This document shows positions 22,316-31,377 of a DNA stretch of 32,052 bases, in pieces; within the stretch, counting starts at the first letter, position 1; each line of letters starts with the position of its first letter. The stretch is taken from contig JACPVX010000019.1 of NCBI GenBank assembly GCA_016191555.1, positions 1 to 32,052 of the forward strand, in the 5' to 3' direction. The stretch comes from Bacteroidota bacterium (GTDB lineage Bacteria; Bacteroidota; Bacteroidia; Cytophagales; Cyclobacteriaceae). Position numbers and translations under genes: made by a program. The notes under the pieces are model-generated. The model was not told where the DNA came from. It saw only the letters and a list, made by a program, of their open reading frames with translations, and searched no databases.

Positions 22316-24406
22316 ATGAAAGGTAAATTTGTCTTCTGGTTTTTTCTGGCGCTGAATGCAGTCGTTTTATCCATAATCGTTTGGCAACAAGGTTTCAGTT
22401 GGGCTGCACTGGCCATACTGGGCACGCTGTTATTTCTACTGTGGATGCAGCATGCTACCAAACGTTTTATCAACGAATTAGTATCACTATCAAACCAAGA
22501 CGAAGTAAAGTCCGACAAGAAACTCTTTATAAAAGAACATCTGGCATCGACACAAGCAGCGATCAGCGAGTCGCGGCTCGCCATCGAAAGCATTAACGAA
22601 ATTGGTCGCGAAAAATTTATAGAAGTACTACAAACGATAAAAGATACAAGCATCCGGGCCTCGCTGGAATCTGCGCATATCAAAATCGTAGACCTGCGAA
22701 AAAAAGAAGAAGAGAGCAACTGGGTTACGCTAGGAATAGCCTCTATTGCCGAGCTCAAACATCAGGGAAATGATCTGGCGGCCTATTCCTTTCAGGCCAT
22801 TTCCAACATCGTAAAATATTTGCAGGCCAACCAGGGCGGCTTCTATCTCTTGAAGCAGAGTGGAGAAGAATCGTACTTTGAATTGACCGCCTCTTACGCT
22901 TACGGAAAAAAGAAGTACATCGAGCAACGAATCAATCCCGGGCAAGGTTTGATAGGGCAGGTGTATTATGAAAAAGAAATCGTCTACCTCACAGACGTTC
23001 CCAAAGATTATATCAAAATTACTTCCGGCTTGGGCGAAGCCCTGCCGAGATGTGTTTGCATCGTGCCGTTGATGACAGAAGGAGAAATACACGGTGTGAT
23101 AGAAATCGCTTCTTTCCACGAATTGAAGCCTTATCACTTCGAGTATCTCAAAAAGATTTCAGAGAGTATGGGTTATAACCTGGGTTCCATTGAAACCCAT
23201 GCGCGCACCGAGCGGTTATTGGAAGAGTCGCAGAAGATGGCGCAAGAGGTGAAATCGCAAGAGGAAGAGTTGCGCCAAAACATGGAAGAGCTCAATGCCA
23301 CACAAGAGCAAATGTTGCGCGAGAAAAAACAACTGGAAACACTCTCGCTGGTGGCAGACCACACCAATAATTCCGTGTTGATTGCCGATGCCAACGGGCG
23401 CATCATTTATACCAATGCCGGATTCACCAAATTATCCGGTTATGAATTTGACGAGGTAGTTGGCAAGAAGCCCGGCTCGTTTCTTCAGGGGCCATTGACC
23501 GATCGCGAAACAGTCGCTAATATATCAGCCAAATTAAGGCAAGGCGAGCCTGTCTACGATGAAATACTCAACTACTCCAAGAGCAAACAAATTTACTGGA
23601 TATCATTGGTGATCAACCCCATTAAGGATGAACATGGAGTAGTTCAAAAATTCGTTTCCATACAGGCAGAAATCACCAACACAAAAAAGAATGCACTGGA
23701 TAATCTCTCCAAGCTTCAGTCCATTTCAAGAACCAATGCGGTGATCGAATTTAACATGGACGGAAAAGTTTTGGAAGCCAATGATTTGTTTTACAAAGTT
23801 ACCGGATTTCAAAGTGAACAAATCGTAGGCAAATCATTTGAGGTGCTCATCCCCGAAGAAGATAAAACCAAGCCACAGCACAGCATCATGTGGCAAAATA
23901 TTTTGTTGGGTCAGGCCTTTACAGGAGAGTTTAGATATATCGATGTGGCCAACAAGGTGCAATGGCTGTCGGGCACATACAACCCGATCTTTGACGTAAC
24001 CGGCAAGGCGGAGAAAATCTTAATGCTCGCGCAGTTTGTCACACAAGACAAAGAGAAAATGCAGGACATGCAGGAAACCATCACCGCCCTGAAAACCGGT
24101 TTCCCAATGGCAGAGCTAAATGCAGATATGACTTTCAAGTCAGCCAATGATCTGTTCTTAACAGAGTTGGGCATCAAGCGTTTGGAGCTGAAGAAAGTGC
24201 AGCCGAGAGATGTGCTGTCTGCCGAATCATTCAAACAAATAACGCAACACCAATCTAGCAGCGTAGAGCAGCCCGACCACTTCGATCTCGATCTGCAAAA
24301 TAAAAGTGGAGAAAATAAACGTTTCAGCGCCACCATCATCAAGGTAAACGGAAACACCGAGCGCCAGCGCAGAAGCTTGTTAATATTAAAAAATAACCTG
24401 TCATAA
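22316..24406 (+). CDS. Membrane GAF/PAS sensor protein without an output domain
   Basis: 696 residues. Two adjacent membrane helices lie at about 5-24 and 28-45. A helical stretch follows, then a GAF domain (about 150-300, with Y-A-Y-G, Q-G-L-I-G-Q and V-P-L-M-T-E-G-E-I-H-G-V-I-E-I). A coiled coil at about 300-345 leads to two PAS domains at about 345-460 and 470-580 and a weaker PAS-like fold to the end. The first PAS has S-F-L-Q-G-P-L-T-D, similar to LOV domains, but the flavin-linking Cys is missing (G-K-K-P-G-S-F-L-Q), so it is probably not light-sensing in the LOV way. No histidine kinase, GGDEF, EAL or receptor signalling domain is present. It sits between cheC and cheR, six bases after cheC, so it is presumably a component or scaffold of the pathway. 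Confidence 0.85.
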   Translation: MKGKFVFWFFLALNAVVLSIIVWQQGFSWAALAILGTLLFLLWMQHATKRFINELVSLSNQDEVKSDKKLFIKEHLASTQAAISESRLAIESINEIGREKFIEVLQTIKDTSIRASLESAHIKIVDLRKKEEESNWVTLGIASIAELKHQGNDLAAYSFQAISNIVKYLQANQGGFYLLKQSGEESYFELTASYAYGKKKYIEQRINPGQGLIGQVYYEKEIVYLTDVPKDYIKITSGLGEALPRCVCIVPLMTEGEIHGVIEIASFHELKPYHFEYLKKISESMGYNLGSIETHARTERLLEESQKMAQEVKSQEEELRQNMEELNATQEQMLREKKQLETLSLVADHTNNSVLIADANGRIIYTNAGFTKLSGYEFDEVVGKKPGSFLQGPLTDRETVANISAKLRQGEPVYDEILNYSKSKQIYWISLVINPIKDEHGVVQKFVSIQAEITNTKKNALDNLSKLQSISRTNAVIEFNMDGKVLEANDLFYKVTGFQSEQIVGKSFEVLIPEEDKTKPQHSIMWQNILLGQAFTGEFRYIDVANKVQWLSGTYNPIFDVTGKAEKILMLAQFVTQDKEKMQDMQETITALKTGFPMAELNADMTFKSANDLFLTELGIKRLELKKVQPRDVLSAESFKQITQHQSSSVEQPDHFDLDLQNKSGENKRFSATIIKVNGNTERQRRSLLILKNNLS

Positions 24407-24407
24407 A

Positions 24408-25247
24408 ATGGAAGCAGAACAACCCGTAGAATCGATTTCAATTTCTGACGAAGAGTTGAAGTCGTTAACAGACGCCATCCATCAGCGACATGGTATTGAT
24501 TTCAGTTGCTACGAGCCCAAATCACTCAAGCGAAGAGTGATCCGCTCACTGCATATTTTCAAACTCAATGCAGTACACGAGCTGTGGATCAAAATATTAA
24601 AAGACCGGTCGTTTATTTATCCATTCATGGATGAGATCAGCGTGGGCCTCACTGCCATGTTTCGCGATCCGGTCTTGTGGAAAAAGATGCGCCAGTTGTT
24701 GAATGACAATTTCGCTTCAAAAAGTAATTTATCCATTTGGCATGCAGGGTGCTCTTCCGGAGAGGAAGTGTATACGATGGGCATTGTACTACGGGAATCC
24801 AATTTTAAGAAGCCGGTAGAAGCCCGCGCCACCGATATCAGCAACCAGGCCATGACCATCGCCCGAAGTGGAGAATATCACGCGTTGAAGATGATCGAAT
24901 ACGAGAAAAATTACCAGACATTTAATCCGCTTTCCACTCTAAAAAAGTATTACACGGTTAAAGATGATACAGCCGTTTTTGATCCCACACTCATCCAACA
25001 CGTCAACTTCGAATACCATAACCTGATCACCGACCCGTTTGCGAAGAAATACGATATTATTTTGTGCCGCAACGTAATGATCTATTTCGATAACAATGCC
25101 AAGCTGAAACTTTTTGATAAGTTTCATGAATCCCTGAATCCCGGAGGCTTGTTTATCATTGGCTTTTATGATGCCGTACTACCCTTAGTCGATCCGACCA
25201 AATTCAAAGTGTTGGATATCGATGCTAAGATATTTCAGAAGGTGTAA
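24408..25247 (+). CDS. cheR: CheR receptor methyltransferase
   Basis: A 279-residue protein. An N-terminal helical domain contains F-x-x-Y-E-P-K-S-L-K-R-R (about 32-43) and I-S-V-G-L-T-A-M-F-R-D, the counterpart of T-N-L-T-R-F-F-R in classic CheR. The SAM-dependent methyltransferase domain carries the SAM-binding motif W-H-A-G-C-S-S-G-E-E, the A-T-D-I-S strand and the family motif I-L-C-R-N-V-M-I-Y-F-D. It methylates receptor glutamates using S-adenosylmethionine. The gene starts one base after the stop of the previous gene and is the last one clearly in the cluster. A 205-bp gap with a weak hairpin (about 25295-25311) and CTTTTT follows. Confidence 0.96.
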   Translation: MEAEQPVESISISDEELKSLTDAIHQRHGIDFSCYEPKSLKRRVIRSLHIFKLNAVHELWIKILKDRSFIYPFMDEISVGLTAMFRDPVLWKKMRQLLNDNFASKSNLSIWHAGCSSGEEVYTMGIVLRESNFKKPVEARATDISNQAMTIARSGEYHALKMIEYEKNYQTFNPLSTLKKYYTVKDDTAVFDPTLIQHVNFEYHNLITDPFAKKYDIILCRNVMIYFDNNAKLKLFDKFHESLNPGGLFIIGFYDAVLPLVDPTKFKVLDIDAKIFQKV

Positions 25248-25452
25248 CAGGTGTCGCCTGGCTTACAAAGGTGATCCGAGCCATAGGTTCTTCCGGACTT
25301 CAAGTGGAGTCTTTTTCTGAATTTTTAATTATGTAGCTCATCTTGTGATACGTTGAATCTAACGTGCAAAGCACCCAAATCATCTAAAAAAACGCAATAA
25401 GCCAGAGATTTAGTAGAGGTTTGTTAGGATTCAAATCTACAGCTATTTACGA

Positions 25453-26766
25453 ATGCGATTGATCGTAATGAACTTCTGGAACAGGCTACTGCGCATGGGT
25501 CACCATGATGCGTTGAATCGGAAGCAACAGATACGATTGCATACGTTAAATGCCTTTGCATTTGCTTCCATTTTGTTTGTGCTGTTGTTTGCTGCTGCTT
25601 TTGTGTCAGTGGGTTCATACAGTGCGTTAGAATCACTGCCGATTGCCCTGGTGATGGTAGTTGTTTTGTGGCTCAATGCAACAAGGAGATTGGAGGCGGC
25701 CAAGGTGTTCATGGTGTTCTCCCTTGTTCTCGTAATTCTGGGCATGGCTCTTTCCGACAGGCGCACCGGCACAGAGTATGTGCTCATCTCCCTCGCCTGT
25801 TCTTCCATCCTGATTTTTGACGAAGTGTTAAAAATCTTTTTGGGTTTTGTTTTCTCACTGATCTGTTTTGGATTTTATCTGTGGTACGATACAACCTACG
25901 ATTTTGTGCCGGATCCAACCGTGCCGTATGAATATATGAAAAGTGTGGTCATGTTGACCTCCGCATGTGCCGTAGCTGTTCAGTTGCTGGTATTTCGTTC
26001 GTTGATCAACAAGTATGCAGAAGACCTTCAAGAGGCTCACAGAAAAGAGCTGACGACCAATGAAGAATTAAAAACTTCCAATGATGAATTACATTCGTTA
26101 AGCGAACAGCTCGATTGGATTGTGAAGCAAAAAAGTAACGAACTTCAATCGTATATCGATGCCATTAATGTTCACGTCTATTCTGCAGTGATCGATACAA
26201 ACGGGATCATTCTAAAAGTGAATGCGCCATTGGTGAGAGCGACCGGATATTGCGAATTGGAACTCATCGGCAAAAATATTAGCATCCTCCACGCGCAGTA
26301 TCAGCAAGATGACTTTTATCGTAATGGGGCTCTTTTTCATTCGGAAAATAAAACCTGGCGGGGAGAGGTGAAAAAGAAACGAAAAGATGGCTCCCATTTT
26401 TGGGTGGACAAGGTGATCATTCCGCTGAAGAACGAATCAGGAACAGCTAATTACTTCCTCGTACTCGCGTTACCCATTACTGAACGAAAAGAAGCCGAAG
26501 AGCAAAAAGAAAGGATATCGAAGATGTTAGAAGATATTGCCTTTAGAGCTTCGCACAAAGTGCGGGGCCCGATTGCCCGAATACAAGGACTTATGAACCT
26601 CATGGAAAATGGCTATATTGAAAAGGAGGAGATGAGTGCAATCATTCGATTCTTAAGGATGAGCATTGACGAAATGGATATGACAACCAGAGAGCTTACC
26701 CGGTTTGTGAATACGCACTACGAAGAGAAGATAATCGTATCTAGCGAAGTGGATGTGAAAAGCTAA
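25453..26766 (+). CDS. Membrane PAS protein with HisKA-like helix but no ATPase domain
   Basis: A 437-residue protein. Six hydrophobic helices from about 35 to 195 form a membrane sensor (a start at 25471 is also possible). A coiled coil follows, then a PAS domain at about 230-345 (G-I-I-L-K-V-N-A-P-L, then W-R-G-E-V-K-K-K-R-K-D-G-S-H-F-W-V-D). A HisKA-type helix follows with His368 in A-F-R-A-S-H-K-V-R-G-P-I-A-R-I-Q-G, the H-box form common in Bacteroidota kinases. The protein stops about 69 residues after the His, with no N, G1 or G2 boxes. It cannot phosphorylate itself in the usual way; it may be phosphorylated by another kinase or act as a dimerisation partner. The next gene starts 12 bp downstream and encodes a complete hybrid kinase. 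Confidence 0.85.
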   Translation: MRLIVMNFWNRLLRMGHHDALNRKQQIRLHTLNAFAFASILFVLLFAAAFVSVGSYSALESLPIALVMVVVLWLNATRRLEAAKVFMVFSLVLVILGMALSDRRTGTEYVLISLACSSILIFDEVLKIFLGFVFSLICFGFYLWYDTTYDFVPDPTVPYEYMKSVVMLTSACAVAVQLLVFRSLINKYAEDLQEAHRKELTTNEELKTSNDELHSLSEQLDWIVKQKSNELQSYIDAINVHVYSAVIDTNGIILKVNAPLVRATGYCELELIGKNISILHAQYQQDDFYRNGALFHSENKTWRGEVKKKRKDGSHFWVDKVIIPLKNESGTANYFLVLALPITERKEAEEQKERISKMLEDIAFRASHKVRGPIARIQGLMNLMENGYIEKEEMSAIIRFLRMSIDEMDMTTRELTRFVNTHYEEKIIVSSEVDVKS

Positions 26767-26778
26767 ACAAATAGGCAC

Positions 26779-29700
26779 ATGAAATCCATCACTCTTTTTT
26801 TTCATGTCGTGCAGCACCTTTCAACGGGTTATCGAAGTGTAAGCAGATCGGGGCCAATCCCGTTTTTTGCTTCGATCTTATTCCTTCTCTCGTTTCAATG
26901 TTTAGTAGCACAGCCGGACATCCGGTTTAGCCACATTACAACCGAAAATGGCCTCTCCAGTAATTTTACTACGAGTACAATCCAGGATAAAGAAGGATTT
27001 CTCTGGATAGCCACACACAATGGGTTGAACCGCTATGACGGCTATGACTTTATAAGATACACACATAACCCCGAAGACGCTCATTCAATCAGCAGCAACC
27101 AAACCAACACACTCTATGAGGATGTTAACGGTAGTTTATGGATTGGTACATTTAGTAACGGCATCTGCAGATATGATCGCTCGAAGAATGAATTTATCCG
27201 CTATGCCGAAAACGAAAAAATATATGTGATTTGGGAGGATAGTCAAAACGTACTGTGGGCGGCAGGCGAATATTTTATAGGCTATTTTGATAGCACCCAA
27301 AACAAATTTGTAGAAATCAATTGGGCGAATCCGGAAGATAACATCATGGGCGTAGCCAAAGCTACGATTCATAACCATATATGGGTAGCTACCGAAAACA
27401 ATGGACTTTACCTGTACAATACGCAAACCAGAAAAGCAGTTAATCACTATCTGCCGAAAGGCGCAAACAGCATTAGTTCTAAAATGCTTTACAATGTGTA
27501 TGTCGACTCTAATGGTACCGTGTGGATTGCCACACAAGACGCTGGCTTAGATGTGCTCGATCTCAAAACAGGTTTCTTTACGAATTATCGCCATCAGCCC
27601 GGCAATGCAAACTCGCTACCCATTAATACAGTCACTTCATTTTTAGATCATGGAAATACGATAATAATCGGAACACAGAATGGTGGCTTAAGCTTTTTCG
27701 ATAAAAAAGAAAAAACATTCGCCAACTATTACCCCGACTCTAAAAATCCGCTGGGCATGAATAGCAATTCCATCGCTCACACCGGTGGCGGCATTTACCG
27801 CGACAGACAAGGTCTTATTCTCATCAGCACACACATTGGCGGAGTTAACATCATCGATCCGTACAAGAATATGTTTGGAAAAATCGAACTCCCTCTGGAT
27901 AACCCCACGGTAAACGCGATCATAAAAGATCAGAGAGACCGCATTTGGCTAGCCACCGAAAAAGGAATAATTAAAATGGAGAACCGGGCGAGCAAGGCCT
28001 ATCCCGGCAATCCCGGACTCGGTTTGGTGGAAGACCGTGACGGAAAGATTTGGGTCGGTACCCACCGTGACGGATTAAAATGGTATAATGAAAAGTCCGA
28101 CAGCTTCGTTCGTTTTCTTCATGATCCAAAAAATCCGAATAGCATTTCAGAAAATGAAGTGGTCAATATCTTACAAAGTTCGGATCGACAGAAGCTGTAC
28201 ATCGCTACCCGAAAAGGGATTTCGACCATGAAGCTTGATAAAGCAGGAATATTCGAAAATTACACGTCCCGCTATTGCGCGTATCAGGAACTTGACAACT
28301 TTAACTTCCATATATACGATAATACAGATAGCACAATTTGGATTTGTACCAGAGATGGATTGGTCAAATGGAATGTCAATACACACAACACTACCTGCTA
28401 TCGGAATGCGATTGGCGATTCTACCAGTATATCCGATAATGCTGTGTATACCATTTTCAAAGACCATGCGAATCAAACATGGGTCGGTTTATCCGAAGGA
28501 CTCAATCTACTCAATCCGGCTGAAGGAAAATTTAAAACCATACTTCGTGACATCGGTGCAAGGATTATCATTGAAGATGATCACAGAAATTTATGGCTGG
28601 GCACAAATAATGGACTCATTAAATTCAATCCGGTAACGCGGGCAGTCAGAAGTTACAATCGCAGTGATGGCCTGCAAGGTTTGGAATTTAGAGCAGGTGC
28701 TGCTTTGAAAGATCAGAACGGCACACTGTACCTGGGCCATGATAAAGGACTTTTGGTCTTTCATCCGGATAGCATTCGCGACAACCTCAGTCCGCTACCC
28801 ATTCGCATGGTCGATTTAAAAATATTGAATAAGTCCGTTGGAATTTTAGCACCCGACTCCATACTCAAACAATCCATTACGCAAACAAAGGAAATAGAAC
28901 TAACCTATAAACATTCTGTATTGACGATCGATTTTGTTGGGATTAACTACAGCAATCCATCCGGTAATAGCTACGCCTATAGACTGGATGATTTTGAAAG
29001 TGAGTGGAACTACGTAGGCAACCAACGCAATGCTACTTATACGAACCTTCCCGCAGGCACCTATACGTTTAGAGTCAAAGCAAGTAGAGCAGACGGAGTA
29101 TGGAATGAAGCGGGCACTTCGTTGATCATACATGTATTACCGCCTTGGTGGAGGACGTGGTGGTTTCGGTTGGCAATTCTCTCCACGTTGGTCATCGTGC
29201 TATACACCGTCTACTCGTTGAGAACCAGAAGCGTTCGTGATAAAAATCAGTTGCTGGAAAAGCTGGTAGTGAAGCGCACCGCAGAGCTGGAACAAAGTAA
29301 AAGGCAGGCCGAAGCCGCAAGTGTAGCAAAATCAGAATTCCTGGCTAATATGAGTCACGAACTAAGAACACCACTCAATGGCGTAATCGGTTTTACCGAT
29401 CTGTTAACAAAAACACACGTAACCGACACACAACAGCAATACCTGAGCAACGTTTCGCAATCAGCACACACACTTCTTAATCTGGTGAATGATGTGCTGG
29501 ACTTTTCAAAAATTGAAGCCGGTAAGTTAGACCTCTCCATTGAAAGAACGGACCTGTTCGAATTGGGAAGTGAGATGGTTGATATGATTAAATTTCAGGC
29601 TCAGAAGAAAGATCTGGAGGTACTATTAAATATTGAACCCACGTTACCGCGATTTATCTGGGTAGATGAAGTGCGACTCCGGCAAGTGGTGGTAAACCTC

Positions 29701-31251
29701 ATTGGCAATTCAGTAAAGTTTACAGAACAAGGTGAGATAGAACTAAAAATTAAAGCACTAAAAGCAACCCCATCCGAAACCATTTTCAGGTTTTCAGTAC
29801 GAGATACCGGAATGGGAATTGCGCCCGAAAATCAGGGAAAGATATTTGAAATATTTTCACAAGGCGATGCCTCTACTACCAAGCGGTTTGGCGGAACCGG
29901 ATTGGGTTTAACCATAGCCAATAGTCTGCTGGCACTCATGCATAGTAAACTCCAGCTTCATAGTGAAATCGGCATCGGAAGCACATTTTATTTTGATATC
30001 GCACTTCGTGCCGAACACGACCCAACCACAGTCGAACAAACGATCGGGCAACTAAAAAATATTTTGATTGTAGATGACAATGCCAACAATCGCACGATCC
30101 TAAAAGAAATGTTGGCGCTAAAAGAAATTGATTCCGAACAGGCAAGTTCAGGTGTGGAAGCGATTGAGTTGATTAAGTCTGGCCGAAGATATGACGCCAT
30201 TATTATGGATTACCACATGCCGCAAATGGATGGCTTGGAAACCGTGCGTCAGATAAAAAAAGTACTGCCCTCGGTAGAACAACCCGTGATACTTCTCTAT
30301 AGCTCATCAGACGATGAGTATATCGGCAAACAGTGCGAACAACTGCACATACGGCAGCGGCTTGTTAAACCGGCTAAAATGAATAAGCTTTTTGATACAC
30401 TTTCGAAGCTGTGTTCGGAAGAGATTCCGGAAGTGAAAGACAAAGAACCGAATCCGACTCAAAATCAAAATCACATCGTTCAAACACGCCTCACCATACT
30501 CATTGCAGAAGACAACGCAGTCAACATGTTATTGGCAAAGTCAATCATTGAAAATTTGCTTCCCAATGCGCGTATTATTGAAGCCGAAAATGGATTGCTG
30601 GCAGTAGAAAAATTTAAGAAAGAACAGCCGGATATGGTCTTTATGGACATCCGTATGCCGGAAAAAAATGGGTATGAAGCAGCCATGGCAATAAGAGAAC
30701 ATGAATTCAGAAGTGGCACTGCCGTTCCGATTGTGGCCCTTACGGCCGGCACAGCAAAAGGTGAGCGCGAAAAATGCATGGAAGCCGGTATGAATGATTA
30801 CATCAGCAAGCCGATGGTGCAAGATGCGATCGAAAATGCATTTAGGAAGTGGCTGAATCTAAACGTCCAATCCAACCCCACACCACAAAATCATTCAGCG
30901 GAAGACGATACAAAAATCCACTTTGATTTCGCTGAATTGAAATACCAGCTGGGTAATAACCCGCAACTAATAAAAAGACTACTGACGATCTCCATCTCAC
31001 ACATCAACGACTGTGTAGAAAACCTCCATCTAAATAAATCAGAGCGTAACGCCTTTTTTGAAGTCGCCCATAAACTAAGAGGAATTGCATTGTCTGCTTG
31101 CTTTAATGAACTCGCCAAACTTGCTGCGCAACTGGAAGAAACAAACCCTGACGAGCAGAAGATCAACGCCCTCTTAAAAGAAGTCGAGGCCGAAGTAGGC
31201 CTGATTAAAGAATGGGTTGCAGAACATCTTAATCCAAATCCGGATCGTTAA
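26779..31251 (+). CDS. Giant hybrid two-component sensor: propeller, Y_Y_Y, kinase, two receivers, HPt
   Basis: 1490 residues. A signal-type hydrophobic segment (about 28-43, ending L-V-A-Q) starts the periplasmic part. It carries many two-component regulator propeller repeats (D-x-x-G-x-L-W-I-G-T/A-x-x-G-L-x-x-Y) from about 50 to 680, then a Y_Y_Y domain (about 710-785: Y-A-Y-R-L-D-D-F, N-L-P-A-G-T-Y-T-F). One membrane helix (790-815) leads to a HisKA domain (His860 in N-M-S-H-E-L-R-T-P) and HATPase (about 970-1080). REC1 (Asp1144), REC2 (Asp1290) and an HPt domain (His1431 in V-A-H-K-L-R-G-I-A-L) follow. Classical hybrid systems of this type end in an AraC DNA-binding domain; here the chain ends in HPt, so the phosphoryl group must pass to a separate regulator. 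Propeller sensors usually detect sugars or polymers. Translated 12 bp after the HisKA-only protein. Confidence 0.94.
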   Translation: MKSITLFFHVVQHLSTGYRSVSRSGPIPFFASILFLLSFQCLVAQPDIRFSHITTENGLSSNFTTSTIQDKEGFLWIATHNGLNRYDGYDFIRYTHNPEDAHSISSNQTNTLYEDVNGSLWIGTFSNGICRYDRSKNEFIRYAENEKIYVIWEDSQNVLWAAGEYFIGYFDSTQNKFVEINWANPEDNIMGVAKATIHNHIWVATENNGLYLYNTQTRKAVNHYLPKGANSISSKMLYNVYVDSNGTVWIATQDAGLDVLDLKTGFFTNYRHQPGNANSLPINTVTSFLDHGNTIIIGTQNGGLSFFDKKEKTFANYYPDSKNPLGMNSNSIAHTGGGIYRDRQGLILISTHIGGVNIIDPYKNMFGKIELPLDNPTVNAIIKDQRDRIWLATEKGIIKMENRASKAYPGNPGLGLVEDRDGKIWVGTHRDGLKWYNEKSDSFVRFLHDPKNPNSISENEVVNILQSSDRQKLYIATRKGISTMKLDKAGIFENYTSRYCAYQELDNFNFHIYDNTDSTIWICTRDGLVKWNVNTHNTTCYRNAIGDSTSISDNAVYTIFKDHANQTWVGLSEGLNLLNPAEGKFKTILRDIGARIIIEDDHRNLWLGTNNGLIKFNPVTRAVRSYNRSDGLQGLEFRAGAALKDQNGTLYLGHDKGLLVFHPDSIRDNLSPLPIRMVDLKILNKSVGILAPDSILKQSITQTKEIELTYKHSVLTIDFVGINYSNPSGNSYAYRLDDFESEWNYVGNQRNATYTNLPAGTYTFRVKASRADGVWNEAGTSLIIHVLPPWWRTWWFRLAILSTLVIVLYTVYSLRTRSVRDKNQLLEKLVVKRTAELEQSKRQAEAASVAKSEFLANMSHELRTPLNGVIGFTDLLTKTHVTDTQQQYLSNVSQSAHTLLNLVNDVLDFSKIEAGKLDLSIERTDLFELGSEMVDMIKFQAQKKDLEVLLNIEPTLPRFIWVDEVRLRQVVVNLIGNSVKFTEQGEIELKIKALKATPSETIFRFSVRDTGMGIAPENQGKIFEIFSQGDASTTKRFGGTGLGLTIANSLLALMHSKLQLHSEIGIGSTFYFDIALRAEHDPTTVEQTIGQLKNILIVDDNANNRTILKEMLALKEIDSEQASSGVEAIELIKSGRRYDAIIMDYHMPQMDGLETVRQIKKVLPSVEQPVILLYSSSDDEYIGKQCEQLHIRQRLVKPAKMNKLFDTLSKLCSEEIPEVKDKEPNPTQNQNHIVQTRLTILIAEDNAVNMLLAKSIIENLLPNARIIEAENGLLAVEKFKKEQPDMVFMDIRMPEKNGYEAAMAIREHEFRSGTAVPIVALTAGTAKGEREKCMEAGMNDYISKPMVQDAIENAFRKWLNLNVQSNPTPQNHSAEDDTKIHFDFAELKYQLGNNPQLIKRLLTISISHINDCVENLHLNKSERNAFFEVAHKLRGIALSACFNELAKLAAQLEETNPDEQKINALLKEVEAEVGLIKEWVAEHLNPNPDR

Positions 31252-31377
31252 TCTCAACCATCATCGCAGCAATTAAAAAAAATACCGATAAGTTGGCAGT
31301 ATATGAAGCACGGCACAAAGTTAAAAAACGAGAAGAGGAGAGTTGTTTCGTTTTACAATTGAATATGTAACATCGAT

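Noticed and set aside
23405..23530. LOV photoreceptor in the GAF/PAS sensor
   Set aside because: S-F-L-Q-G-P is LOV-like, but the adduct-forming Cys is absent, so no light-sensing call is made.
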